A DNA stretch of 64,000 bases. Origin: Streptomyces sp. SDr-06. GTDB lineage: Bacteria; Actinomycetota; Actinomycetes; Streptomycetales; Streptomycetaceae. Of this stretch, positions 40,747-48,554 are shown one piece after another. The position numbers were made by a program, and so were the translations under genes. The notes under the pieces were generated by a model. That model saw nothing but the letters and a program-made list of their open reading frames with translations. It did no database searches and was not told the origin of the DNA. The stretch covers positions 62,001-126,000 of the forward strand of contig NZ_QOLA01000009.1 in the NCBI RefSeq assembly GCF_003324565.1. Direction: 5' to 3'. Positions within the stretch are counted from its first letter, which is position 1; every line of letters begins with the position of its first letter.

Positions 40747-41829
40747 TCACGCCCCCGGCGGCGGCGCCGTGCTCTCGCGGGGCTGGAGGCGGGGGAGGGG
40801 GTCCTGCAGCTGACGGGGGGCGCCGCCGTCCAGGAGGTCGAGGAGTTGGGCCGCCGCCCGGTGGCCGAACTCGTCCGCCTTGCGTACCAGCGCGGTCAGT
40901 TGGGGATGCAGCGTGTGGCAGATGACGGAGTCCTCCCAGGACACCACCGACACGTCCCGCGGAATGAGCAGCCCCCGCTCGGCGGCCACGCTGACCGCCG
41001 CCACCGCCATGACCTCGTTGTCGCAGATGAGGGCCGTGGGCGGGGTGGGCGCAGAGAACAGGCGGCGGGCCGCCTTGGCGCCCTGGCGGTCCGTGAAGTC
41101 CGTCGTCACCGAGACCGCGTGCTCCAGGCCGAGGCGCCGCGCCGCCGCCCGCAGTGAGGCGATCCGGCGCGCCGTGTGGGCGAAGCCCGGCGTACCGGCG
41201 ATGTGACCGATGCGGCGGTGGCCGAGCCCGTACAGGTGGCGGACGATCAAGTCCATCGCGCCCGAGTCGTCGGCCCAGATGTTGGAAAGGCGTGCCTGGC
41301 GCGGGAGTTGGGGCGCGCCCGGGTTGCCCGGCGCCTCCATGCCGCCGATGATCACGGCGGGCAGGCCGAGCACCGCGAGGGTCTCGGGGCGCGGGTCCGA
41401 GACCCGGGGGTCGACCACGATCACCCCGTCGACCCGCCGCTGCGCCCACCAGCGCCGGTACAGCTCGCACTCCGCCTGGACGTCGTCGACCATCTGGAAC
41501 ACCAGTGCCTGGTCGCGCGGGGCGAGGCTCGCCTGGATGCCCGAGACGAGCTGGAGGAAGAACGACTCCCCGCCCAGGCTGTCCGCGGGGCGGGCCAGCA
41601 CCATGCCGATCGCGCCCGCGTTCTCGCCGGAGAGAGCCCGCGCCGCGGAGCTGGGCCGCCAGCCGAGCCGATCCGCGACGCGTATGACCCGGCGGCGGGT
41701 CGAATCGGACACGCCGGGGCGGTTGTTGAGCGCGAAGGAGACCGCGCTCGTGGACACCCCGGCCTCTCTGGCCACGTCTTTCATGGTCGGACGGCGCGGT
41801 GGCGGCGCATCGCTCTCGATCTCGCTCAT
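40747..41829 (-). CDS. LacI-family regulator of the N-glycan operon
   Basis: 360 residues. The helix-turn-helix is MKDVAREAGVSTSAVSFALN followed by NRPGVSDSTRRRV and the hinge helix LGWRPSSAARALSG. The sugar-binding core shows IGMVLARPADSLG, VDGVIVVDPR, GHRRIGHIAGTPG and ALICDNEVMAVA. It is divergent from the six-gene transport and glycosidase operon, with a 14-bp inverted repeat starting 11 bp from its own start codon. It should repress the operon and itself until a mannose-GlcNAc-type ligand binds. ATG at 41829. Confidence 0.93.
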   Translation of the reverse strand: MSEIESDAPPPRRPTMKDVAREAGVSTSAVSFALNNRPGVSDSTRRRVIRVADRLGWRPSSAARALSGENAGAIGMVLARPADSLGGESFFLQLVSGIQASLAPRDQALVFQMVDDVQAECELYRRWWAQRRVDGVIVVDPRVSDPRPETLAVLGLPAVIIGGMEAPGNPGAPQLPRQARLSNIWADDSGAMDLIVRHLYGLGHRRIGHIAGTPGFAHTARRIASLRAAARRLGLEHAVSVTTDFTDRQGAKAARRLFSAPTPPTALICDNEVMAVAAVSVAAERGLLIPRDVSVVSWEDSVICHTLHPQLTALVRKADEFGHRAAAQLLDLLDGGAPRQLQDPLPRLQPRESTAPPPGA

Positions 41830-41839
41830 GCGCAGATGG

Positions 41840-41875
41840 TAACGCGGTTTAGTGATCCACTACTAAACCGCGTTA
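41840..41875. promoter_or_regulatory. 14-bp inverted repeat, LacI operator candidate
   Basis: TAACGCGGTTTAGT (41840-41853) and ACTAAACCGCGTTA (41862-41875) are perfect inverted copies with an 8-bp spacer. Further TTTAGT half-sites occur at 41898-41903 and 41930-41935 on the way to the first operon gene. Confidence 0.75.
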
Positions 41876-42030
41876 GCGACCGGGGAATTTTCGGGACTTT
41901 AGTCCTTTTTAGCGCCACTGACCTGCGTGTTTAGTTATTACGTGGGTTTATTCGGTATTGACGGCCAATAAATGTGCGCTGCATGGTGTGCGGCAACGTC
42001 ATCGGGACGAGGCGAAGGAGTCAGCCACTC

Positions 42031-43326
42031 ATGTCCATTCATCGCAGTGTCGCGATCCGGACGGCCGTCGGGCTCGGCGCGGCCCTCTCGCTCACCCTGC
42101 TCACCGCGTGCGGGGGCGGCGGAGGCGGTGCGGGTTCGTCCACCGACGGCAAGATCGAGGGCGAGATCAAGTTCCAGACCTGGAACCTCCGTGCCAACTT
42201 CAAGGACTACTTCGAAGGCGTCATCAAGGACTTCGAGAAGGCGAACCCCGGCGCCAAGGTGAAGTGGGTCGACCAGCCCGCCGACAACTACGCCGACAAG
42301 CTCAGCGCCGACGCCACCGCGGGCACCCTCCCCGATGTCGTGAACCTCTCCCCGGACCTCGCCTATCCGCTCGCCAAGGCGGGCACCCTGCTCAACCTGG
42401 ACAAGGACAAGGTCGCCGCCAGGTTCAAGCCCGAGTACCTGGACGGCGCCTGGCAGGGCTTCGACATGCCGGGACTCGACGGCTCGTACGCCTTCCCCTG
42501 GTACCTGAACACCGGCCCGCTCTTCTACAACAAGTCGATGTTCAAGGACGCCGGGCTCGACCCGGAGAAGGCGCCCAAGACCTTCGACGAACTCTTCGCG
42601 GACGCCACGCGGTTGGCCGCCAAGGGCAGGGCGACCCTCGCCCAGCCGCCGACCGTCGAGGACTTCGGTCGCTACGGCGTCGAGATCATGAGCAAGGACG
42701 GCACGAAGTTCACCCTCAACGACGCCAAGGGCGTCGAGTTCCTGACGAAGTACCAGACGATGTTCAAGGAGGGCGGGCTGCACAAGCAGGCGCTGACCCT
42801 CACCGCCGAGACGGCCGGGCAGAAGTTCCTCCAGCAGGAGGTCGCCATGAACCCGGGCAGCGCCCACGACCTGGACACCTTCAAGAAGAACGCCCCGTCG
42901 CTCTACAACAGCCTCGGCATCACCGACGTACCGACCAACACCGGCAAGCAGAACATGTACCTCCAGGGTCTGTCGGTCAACTCGCAGAGCAAGAACGCCG
43001 CGACCGCCCTCGCCTTCGCGCACTTCGTCACCGACCAGAAGAACCAGGAGGACTTCGGCCACAAGGTCGCCGTCTTCCCCAGCACCAAGGGCTCCCTCGA
43101 CAAGGAGTACTGGACCAAGGCCGACGGCACCGAGGAGGGCAGGATCCGGGTCGCCTCGGCCAAGATGCTGCCGACCGCCGTCAACTACACGCCGGTGCTG
43201 TTCAGCGACGAGATGAAGACGATCCTGCGCAACGAGATCGCCAAGTGCCTCCAGGGCAAGGCGTCCCCGAAGGAGGCACTGGACAGCGCGGCGAGCCAGA
43301 TGACCAAGCTGCTTCAGCAGAAGTGA
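42031..43326 (+). CDS. Oligosaccharide-binding lipoprotein (CUT1 ABC importer)
   Basis: 431 residues, ATG with AAGGAG 11 nt upstream. Lipobox LLTAC (Cys27) and a Gly-rich tether, then a maltose-binding-type fold (KIEGEIKFQTWNLRANFKDY, FPWYLNTGPLFYNKSMF, TNTGKQNMYLQGLSVN). It is the first gene of the operon behind the LacI regulator and is followed after 16 bp by two permeases. The co-located GH85, GH38 and GH5-type enzymes suggest that the ligand is a GlcNAc-ended high-mannose or core mannose oligosaccharide, an inference from context only. Confidence 0.93.
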   Translation: MSIHRSVAIRTAVGLGAALSLTLLTACGGGGGGAGSSTDGKIEGEIKFQTWNLRANFKDYFEGVIKDFEKANPGAKVKWVDQPADNYADKLSADATAGTLPDVVNLSPDLAYPLAKAGTLLNLDKDKVAARFKPEYLDGAWQGFDMPGLDGSYAFPWYLNTGPLFYNKSMFKDAGLDPEKAPKTFDELFADATRLAAKGRATLAQPPTVEDFGRYGVEIMSKDGTKFTLNDAKGVEFLTKYQTMFKEGGLHKQALTLTAETAGQKFLQQEVAMNPGSAHDLDTFKKNAPSLYNSLGITDVPTNTGKQNMYLQGLSVNSQSKNAATALAFAHFVTDQKNQEDFGHKVAVFPSTKGSLDKEYWTKADGTEEGRIRVASAKMLPTAVNYTPVLFSDEMKTILRNEIAKCLQGKASPKEALDSAASQMTKLLQQK

Positions 43327-43342
43327 CCCGGCGGAACGAGAC

Positions 43343-44302
43343 ATGAGCACCTCCACCCCGGCCGTCGCCGCGAAGGGGGCCGCGAGCCGCCCGCGCACCG
43401 CCGCCCCGGGCCGGCGCGCGGGCCGCGCCGCCGCCCGTACGCACCGGGCCCTCAGCCCCTGGCTCTTCCTGGCCCCCGCCCTCCTGGTCACCCTCGCCTT
43501 CAACCTCTACCCGTTCCTCGCCACGGTGTGGAAGTCGTTCACCGACGCCCGCACCCTGACCACCGGCAGCTTCGTCGGCTTCGACAACTTCACCGCGCTC
43601 CTGCACGACGACCAGTTCTGGGTCGCCCTGCGCAACAGCGCCCTGTACGTGGTCCTGGTCGTGCCCTGCCTGGTCTTCCTGCCGCTGCTGCTCGCCCTCC
43701 TGGTGCAGCGGCACATCCCCGGCATCGCCTTCTTCCGGTCCGCCTACTACACGCCCGTCGTCGCCTCCGTGGTGGTCGTCGCGCTGATGTGGGTGTGGAT
43801 GCTGGACGACCGCGGCTTCATCAACGGCGTGCTGCGCATGGTGGGCGTCGACCCGGTGCCGTTCCTGTCCGACCAGTGGCTGCTGCTGCTCAGCTCGATG
43901 GCCCTGACCGTGTGGAAGGGCCTCGGCTACTACATGATCATTTACCTGGCGGCGCTCGCGAACGTGCCCAGGGAACTGCACGAGGCCGCCGAGGTCGACG
44001 GCGCCGGGCCCGTCCGCCGCTTCGTCTCCATCACCATGCCGTCCGTGCGCTCCACGATGGTCCTGGTCGGCGCGCTCTCCGCGGTCTCCGCCTTCAAGGT
44101 CTTCAGCGAGGTCTTCATGATCGCCGGGCCGACCGGCGGACCCGGCGGAGCCGACACCACGCTCGTCATGCTCATCCAGCGGGCTGGCACCGGCCTCCAG
44201 GGCCGCACCGGCTACGCCTCGGCCCTGTCGATCGTGCTGTTCCTGCTGACCCTGGTCCTGATGCTCCTCGTACTGCGGGCCGACCGGAAGGACAAGGACT
44301 GA
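43343..44302 (+). CDS. CUT1 ABC permease (MalF type), N-glycan operon
   Basis: 319 residues, six predicted helices starting SPWLFLAPALLVTLAFNLYP. The EAA loop is NVPRELHEAAEVDGAGPVRR, followed by FVSITMPSVRS. It forms the channel with the next gene; the stop and next start share one base (TGATG). No ATPase gene lies in the operon, so a shared MsiK-type ATPase is assumed. Confidence 0.93.
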   Translation: MSTSTPAVAAKGAASRPRTAAPGRRAGRAAARTHRALSPWLFLAPALLVTLAFNLYPFLATVWKSFTDARTLTTGSFVGFDNFTALLHDDQFWVALRNSALYVVLVVPCLVFLPLLLALLVQRHIPGIAFFRSAYYTPVVASVVVVALMWVWMLDDRGFINGVLRMVGVDPVPFLSDQWLLLLSSMALTVWKGLGYYMIIYLAALANVPRELHEAAEVDGAGPVRRFVSITMPSVRSTMVLVGALSAVSAFKVFSEVFMIAGPTGGPGGADTTLVMLIQRAGTGLQGRTGYASALSIVLFLLTLVLMLLVLRADRKDKD

Positions 44303-45174
44303 TGGCCGCCGTCGCCGACACCCGTACCCCCGCCCGGCCCCGCCGCGGCCGCGCACCCCGCTGGCGCACCGCCCTGCGGTACGTGACCCTCACGGCCGTC
44401 CTGCTGATCATGATCGGCCCGTTCCTGTGGCAGCTGTCCACCTCGCTCAAGGGCACCACCGAGGACATCTACACCTCGCCTCCCCGGCTGCTGCCCGAGC
44501 ACCCCACCTTCGCCAACTACCGGGGCGTCGCGGACATCATCCCGGTCTGGGACTTCATCCTGAACTCCCTGAAGGTCGCGGTCAGCAACGTGGCGACCAA
44601 CGTCGTCGGCGCCGCGATGGCCGGATACGCGCTCGCCCGGCTCCGCTTCAGGGGCCGCGCCGTCGCGGGGCTCGTCTTCGTGCTCGCCCTGCTGGTGCCG
44701 ATGGAAGCGATCATGCTGGCCCAGTTCGCCACGATGCGCACGCTGGAGCTCAACAACACCCTGGTCGCCGTGGTGCTGCCCGGCTGCATCGGCGCGATGA
44801 ACGTGCTCCTGATGCGCAACGCCTTCGCCACCATCCCGTACGAGATCGAGGAGGCGGCCATCGTGGACGGCGCCAACGTGTGGCAGCGCTTCACGCGCAT
44901 CGCGCTGCCCGCCGTGAAGGGCACCCTCGCGGTCGTCGCGATCTTCTCCTTCATGGGCGCCTGGGACGACTTCCTGTGGCCCCTGATCGTGCTGTCCGAC
45001 TCCGACCACTTCACGCTCACCGTCGGCCTGAACTTCCTGCACGGCACGTTCTCCAACAACCAGCGCGTGGTCGCGGCGGGCACCATCATCGCCGTCGCCC
45101 CGCTGATCGTGATGTTCGCCTGCCTCCAGCGGTTCTTCTTCCGCGGGGTCGGCGAGGGCGCGATCAAGGGATAG
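44302..45174 (+). CDS. CUT1 ABC permease (MalG type), N-glycan operon
   Basis: 290 residues, ATG at 44302 overlapping the previous stop by one base. Six helices, beginning VTLTAVLLIMIGPFLWQLST. The EAA loop reads TIPYEIEEAAIVDGANVWQR, then FTRIALPAVKG. The C-terminus RFFFRGVGEGAIKG is typical for the family. It is the partner of the MalF-type permease. The following gene starts 60 bp later. Confidence 0.93.
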   Translation: MAAVADTRTPARPRRGRAPRWRTALRYVTLTAVLLIMIGPFLWQLSTSLKGTTEDIYTSPPRLLPEHPTFANYRGVADIIPVWDFILNSLKVAVSNVATNVVGAAMAGYALARLRFRGRAVAGLVFVLALLVPMEAIMLAQFATMRTLELNNTLVAVVLPGCIGAMNVLLMRNAFATIPYEIEEAAIVDGANVWQRFTRIALPAVKGTLAVVAIFSFMGAWDDFLWPLIVLSDSDHFTLTVGLNFLHGTFSNNQRVVAAGTIIAVAPLIVMFACLQRFFFRGVGEGAIKG

Positions 45175-45234
45175 CCCGAATTCAACCGGCCGACGTCAAC
45201 TCCCCCGTCGCAGAACTACCTTGGAGCTCATCCC

Positions 45235-46470
45235 ATGGCAGCCCCGCGCTTCGGCGTCAACTACACGCCCAGCCAAGGCTGGTTCCACCACTGGCTCGAC
45301 TACGACCCGGACGCGGTGCGGGCCGACCTCGACTCGATCGCCGCACTCGGCCTCGACCACATACGGGTCTTCCCGCTCTGGCCCTACTTCCAGCCCAACC
45401 GGGCCCTGATCAGGCCCCGCGCGGTCGAGCAGCTGGTCGACGTCGCGGACGCCGCCGCCGAACGCGGGCTCGACGTCAACGTCGACGGCCTCCAGGGACA
45501 CCTGTCGAGCTTCGACTTCCTGCCCGCCTGGACCCGCACCTGGCACCGCCGCAACCTGTTCACCGACCCCGAGGTGCTCGACGGGCAGGCCGCCTATCTG
45601 CGCACCCTGGCCGCCGCCCTCGCCGACCGGCCCAACTTCATCGGCATGACGCTGGGCAACGAGGTCAACCAGTTCTCCGCGGGCCCCCACCCCGACCCCG
45701 ACCGGGCCACCGAGGCCGAGGTCGACCGGTGGCTGGAGCGGATGCTGGCGGCCTGCGAGGAGGGCGCGCCCGGCAGGCTGCATCTGCACGCCGAGTACGA
45801 CGCGTGCTGGTACCAGGACGACATGCCCTTCACCCCGGCCCAGGCGGCCCGGCGCGGCGCCGTCACCGCCGTCCACTCCTGGGTCTTCAACGGCACCGCG
45901 CAACGCCACGGCCGCCGGTCGGTGGCCACCGAGCACCACGCCGCCTATCTCATCGAACTGTCCAAGGCCTGGGCCGCCGACCCGCACCGCCCGGTCTGGC
46001 TCCAGGAGGTCGGCGCCCCGGCCCCGCTGGTGCCGCCCGCGCACGCCGCCGCCTTCACCGGGGCGACGGTCGAGAACGCCCTGGACTGCCCCGACCTGTG
46101 GGGCATCACCTGGTGGTGCTCCCACGACGTCTCGCGCGACCTGGCCGACTTCCCCGAACTCGAATACGGGCTCGGCCTGTTGACCAACGACCGGCGCCCC
46201 AAGGACACCGCCCGGGTGCTCGCCCGCGCCGCCGCCGCGCTCCGGGAGGGCGCCCACGCCCCAGCGCCCCGCACCACCGCCCTCGTCGTGCCGGACGACC
46301 CCGCCGCCCGTTCCGCGTGCGCCCCCGGCGGCCCCGTCTTCGAGGCGTTCTTCCGGCTGACCGCGGACGGCGCCCGCCCCACCACCGTCCTCGCGCCCCG
46401 CGCCGACGACACGGCACACCTCGCCGCCCGCGGCATCACCGACATCGTCACCCCCGACCAGGTCCGGTAA
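45235..46470 (+). CDS. GH5-type clan-A glycosidase, probable Man-beta-1,4-GlcNAc mannosidase
   Basis: 411 residues without a signal peptide, so cytoplasmic. A TIM-barrel start (RFGVNYTPSQGWFHHWLDYD, LGLDHIRVFPLWPYFQPN) is followed by the clan-A pair of catalytic glutamates: acid/base in TLGNEVNQF (Asn142-Glu143) and nucleophile in VWLQEVGAP (Glu258). The overall look and length fit GH5 subfamily 18, whose studied bifidobacterial member splits Man-beta-1,4-GlcNAc, the disaccharide left from N-glycan cores. Its position between the importer and GH85/GH38 genes supports this. The subfamily cannot be proven by eye; another GH5 or GH-A activity is possible. ATG with GGAG upstream. Confidence 0.8.
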   Translation: MAAPRFGVNYTPSQGWFHHWLDYDPDAVRADLDSIAALGLDHIRVFPLWPYFQPNRALIRPRAVEQLVDVADAAAERGLDVNVDGLQGHLSSFDFLPAWTRTWHRRNLFTDPEVLDGQAAYLRTLAAALADRPNFIGMTLGNEVNQFSAGPHPDPDRATEAEVDRWLERMLAACEEGAPGRLHLHAEYDACWYQDDMPFTPAQAARRGAVTAVHSWVFNGTAQRHGRRSVATEHHAAYLIELSKAWAADPHRPVWLQEVGAPAPLVPPAHAAAFTGATVENALDCPDLWGITWWCSHDVSRDLADFPELEYGLGLLTNDRRPKDTARVLARAAAALREGAHAPAPRTTALVVPDDPAARSACAPGGPVFEAFFRLTADGARPTTVLAPRADDTAHLAARGITDIVTPDQVR

Positions 46471-46492
46471 CGCTCCCGCCAGGAGGCACCCC

Positions 46493-48499
46493 GTGAACCA
46501 CCACCCCACCCGACGCGCCGTGGTCCTCGCCGGCGCGGCGGCCGCCCTCACCCCGGCGCTGCCCGCCCTCGCCTCGACTCCCGTACGGCCCAAGGCGGTT
46601 CAGCCCTACGCCTCCTACTGGTACCCGGACTCGCTGCCCTCCGGCAGTCCCGGCCCCGGCATCACCTGGCGCAGCCTGAAGGCCTGGCGCGCGGCAAGCG
46701 ACGCCGACCTGGCGTTCAACGCGGCCTCCGTGCCGCTGGCCGCGCGCTTCACCCCCGTCGCCGCGAACGCGTCCGCCCGCGCGGACCAGGCCCGTATCCA
46801 GTCGCTCGTCTCGTTCGGCCCCACCGCGTCCAACCCGTCGCAGGGCGCCCCCACCGCCGACTACTACGCCCTCACGCACTGGGCGTACATCGACGAGCTG
46901 GTCTTCTGGGGCGGCTCGTCCGGCGAGGGGCTTATCCTCGCGCCGAACGCGCCGATCGTGGACGCCGCCCACCGGCACGGGGTCCCCGTGCTCGGCAACG
47001 TCTTCCTGCCGCCGGCCGCGTACGGCGGCCAGCTCCAGTGGACCCGCGACCTCGTCCAGAAGGACGCCTCGGGCCGCTACCCGCTGGCCGCCCAGCTCGT
47101 CGCGGTCGCCGCCGCGTACGGCTTCGACGGCTGGTTCATCAACGCCGAGACCGGCGGCGGCAACACCGCGCTCGCCACCGCCATGCTCGGCTTCGTCAAG
47201 GAGCTCAAGGCGCTCGGCGCGGCCAAGGGGCAGCGCGTCACCTGGTACGACTCGATGACCGTGAACGGCTCGGTGAGCTGGCAGGGCGCCCTGAACAGCC
47301 AGAACCGGGCGTTCTTCGAGGCCGCCGACACCATGTTCCTCGACTTCCGCTGGTCGCCCGGGACCCTGGCCTCCTCCGGCAGCACAGCGCGGGAACTGGG
47401 CCGCGACCGCTACGCGTTGTGGGCCGGGGTGGACGTCGAGTCCAACGGCTGGGACACCCCGGTGGACTGGGACGCCATCGTCCCCGGCGGGAAACCGCAC
47501 GTCACCTCGTACGGCTTCTACCGGCCCGAGTGGACCCTGGGCCACCTGCCCGCGAACCGCACGCCCGGCGACTTCCACGCCGCCGACGACCGCTTCTGGA
47601 CCGGCCCCTCCCTCGACCCGTCGCGGCCCGACACCGACGCGTCCTGGCGCGCCCCGGCCGTGGCCGTCGCCGACCGCTCCACGGTGAGCACGCTGCCCTT
47701 CGCCACCACCTTCAACACCGGACACGGCCTGCGCTGGTACGAGGCGGGCCGGGTGACCTCGTCCACGGCGTGGAACCACCTCGGCCTCCAGGACCGCCTG
47801 CCGTCCCGCCGCTGGATCACCCGGACCGCCGGGCAACACCCCGTCGTGGCCTTCGACTTCGCGGACGCCTGGCGCGGCGGCAGCAGCCTCCTGGTCTCCG
47901 GCGCGCCCGGCGCGCCGGTCGCCCTCGACCTGTACGCGACGCGGCTGCCGCTGTGCGCGCGTACCGTCGTCGAACTCACCCACCGCGCCGATGCCGACGT
48001 CACCGTGGAGCTGGCCGTCGCCACCGCCGAACCCGCCGGTCCCGGCGCTCCCCAGCCGTACCGCTACCTGCCCGCGGGCACGCTGAAGGCGGGCGCCGCC
48101 TGGGCCACCACCAAGCTGCCCCTGACCGGCCCGTCCGGCACCGCCCGCGCGATCGGCCTGCGCCTGACGGCGCCCGGCGCGCTCAACTACCGCCTGGGCG
48201 CGCTGGCCGTGTACGACCGAGCCGAAGTGCCGTCCGCCCCCAGCGGGTTGAAGGTCGTGGCAGGCTCGGACGGCATGCGCTTCACCTGGCGTCCCGCGCC
48301 CGGACCCGTACGCCACTACGAGCTGCACCGGGTGCTGCCCGACGACACCCGGCGCTTCCTCGGCGGCACCTGCCAGAGCGCGTACTACGTGCCCGGCCCG
48401 GTACCCGAGCGGGGCGAGAAGGCGGCCCGCTTCGAGGTGCGGGCGGTCGGCGAGCTCTACACCGCGTCCGGCCCGGCCCCGGCCGCGCACCCCTGGTAG
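46493..48499 (+). CDS. GH85 endo-beta-N-acetylglucosaminidase, Tat-exported
   Basis: 668 residues. GTG start with AGGAGG 7 nt upstream. The N-terminus MNHHPTRRAVVLAGAAAALT has twin arginines and a hydrophobic core, so export by the Tat route is likely. The GH85 barrel follows (QPYASYWYPDSLPSG, THWAYIDELVFWGGSSGEG) with the catalytic Asn217-x-Glu219 in GWFINAETGGG. The C-terminal third contains beta-sandwich and fibronectin-like domains (VPSAPSGLKVVAGSDGM). The enzyme cuts between the two core GlcNAc residues of N-glycans, releasing oligosaccharide with one GlcNAc, presumably the ligand of the operon's importer. Confidence 0.92.
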   Translation: MNHHPTRRAVVLAGAAAALTPALPALASTPVRPKAVQPYASYWYPDSLPSGSPGPGITWRSLKAWRAASDADLAFNAASVPLAARFTPVAANASARADQARIQSLVSFGPTASNPSQGAPTADYYALTHWAYIDELVFWGGSSGEGLILAPNAPIVDAAHRHGVPVLGNVFLPPAAYGGQLQWTRDLVQKDASGRYPLAAQLVAVAAAYGFDGWFINAETGGGNTALATAMLGFVKELKALGAAKGQRVTWYDSMTVNGSVSWQGALNSQNRAFFEAADTMFLDFRWSPGTLASSGSTARELGRDRYALWAGVDVESNGWDTPVDWDAIVPGGKPHVTSYGFYRPEWTLGHLPANRTPGDFHAADDRFWTGPSLDPSRPDTDASWRAPAVAVADRSTVSTLPFATTFNTGHGLRWYEAGRVTSSTAWNHLGLQDRLPSRRWITRTAGQHPVVAFDFADAWRGGSSLLVSGAPGAPVALDLYATRLPLCARTVVELTHRADADVTVELAVATAEPAGPGAPQPYRYLPAGTLKAGAAWATTKLPLTGPSGTARAIGLRLTAPGALNYRLGALAVYDRAEVPSAPSGLKVVAGSDGMRFTWRPAPGPVRHYELHRVLPDDTRRFLGGTCQSAYYVPGPVPERGEKAARFEVRAVGELYTASGPAPAAHPW

Positions 48500-48554
48500 C
48501 CCGGGCCCGCCCGCACCGGCCCGACCCACCCCACCCCGAAACGGAGCACCCCTC

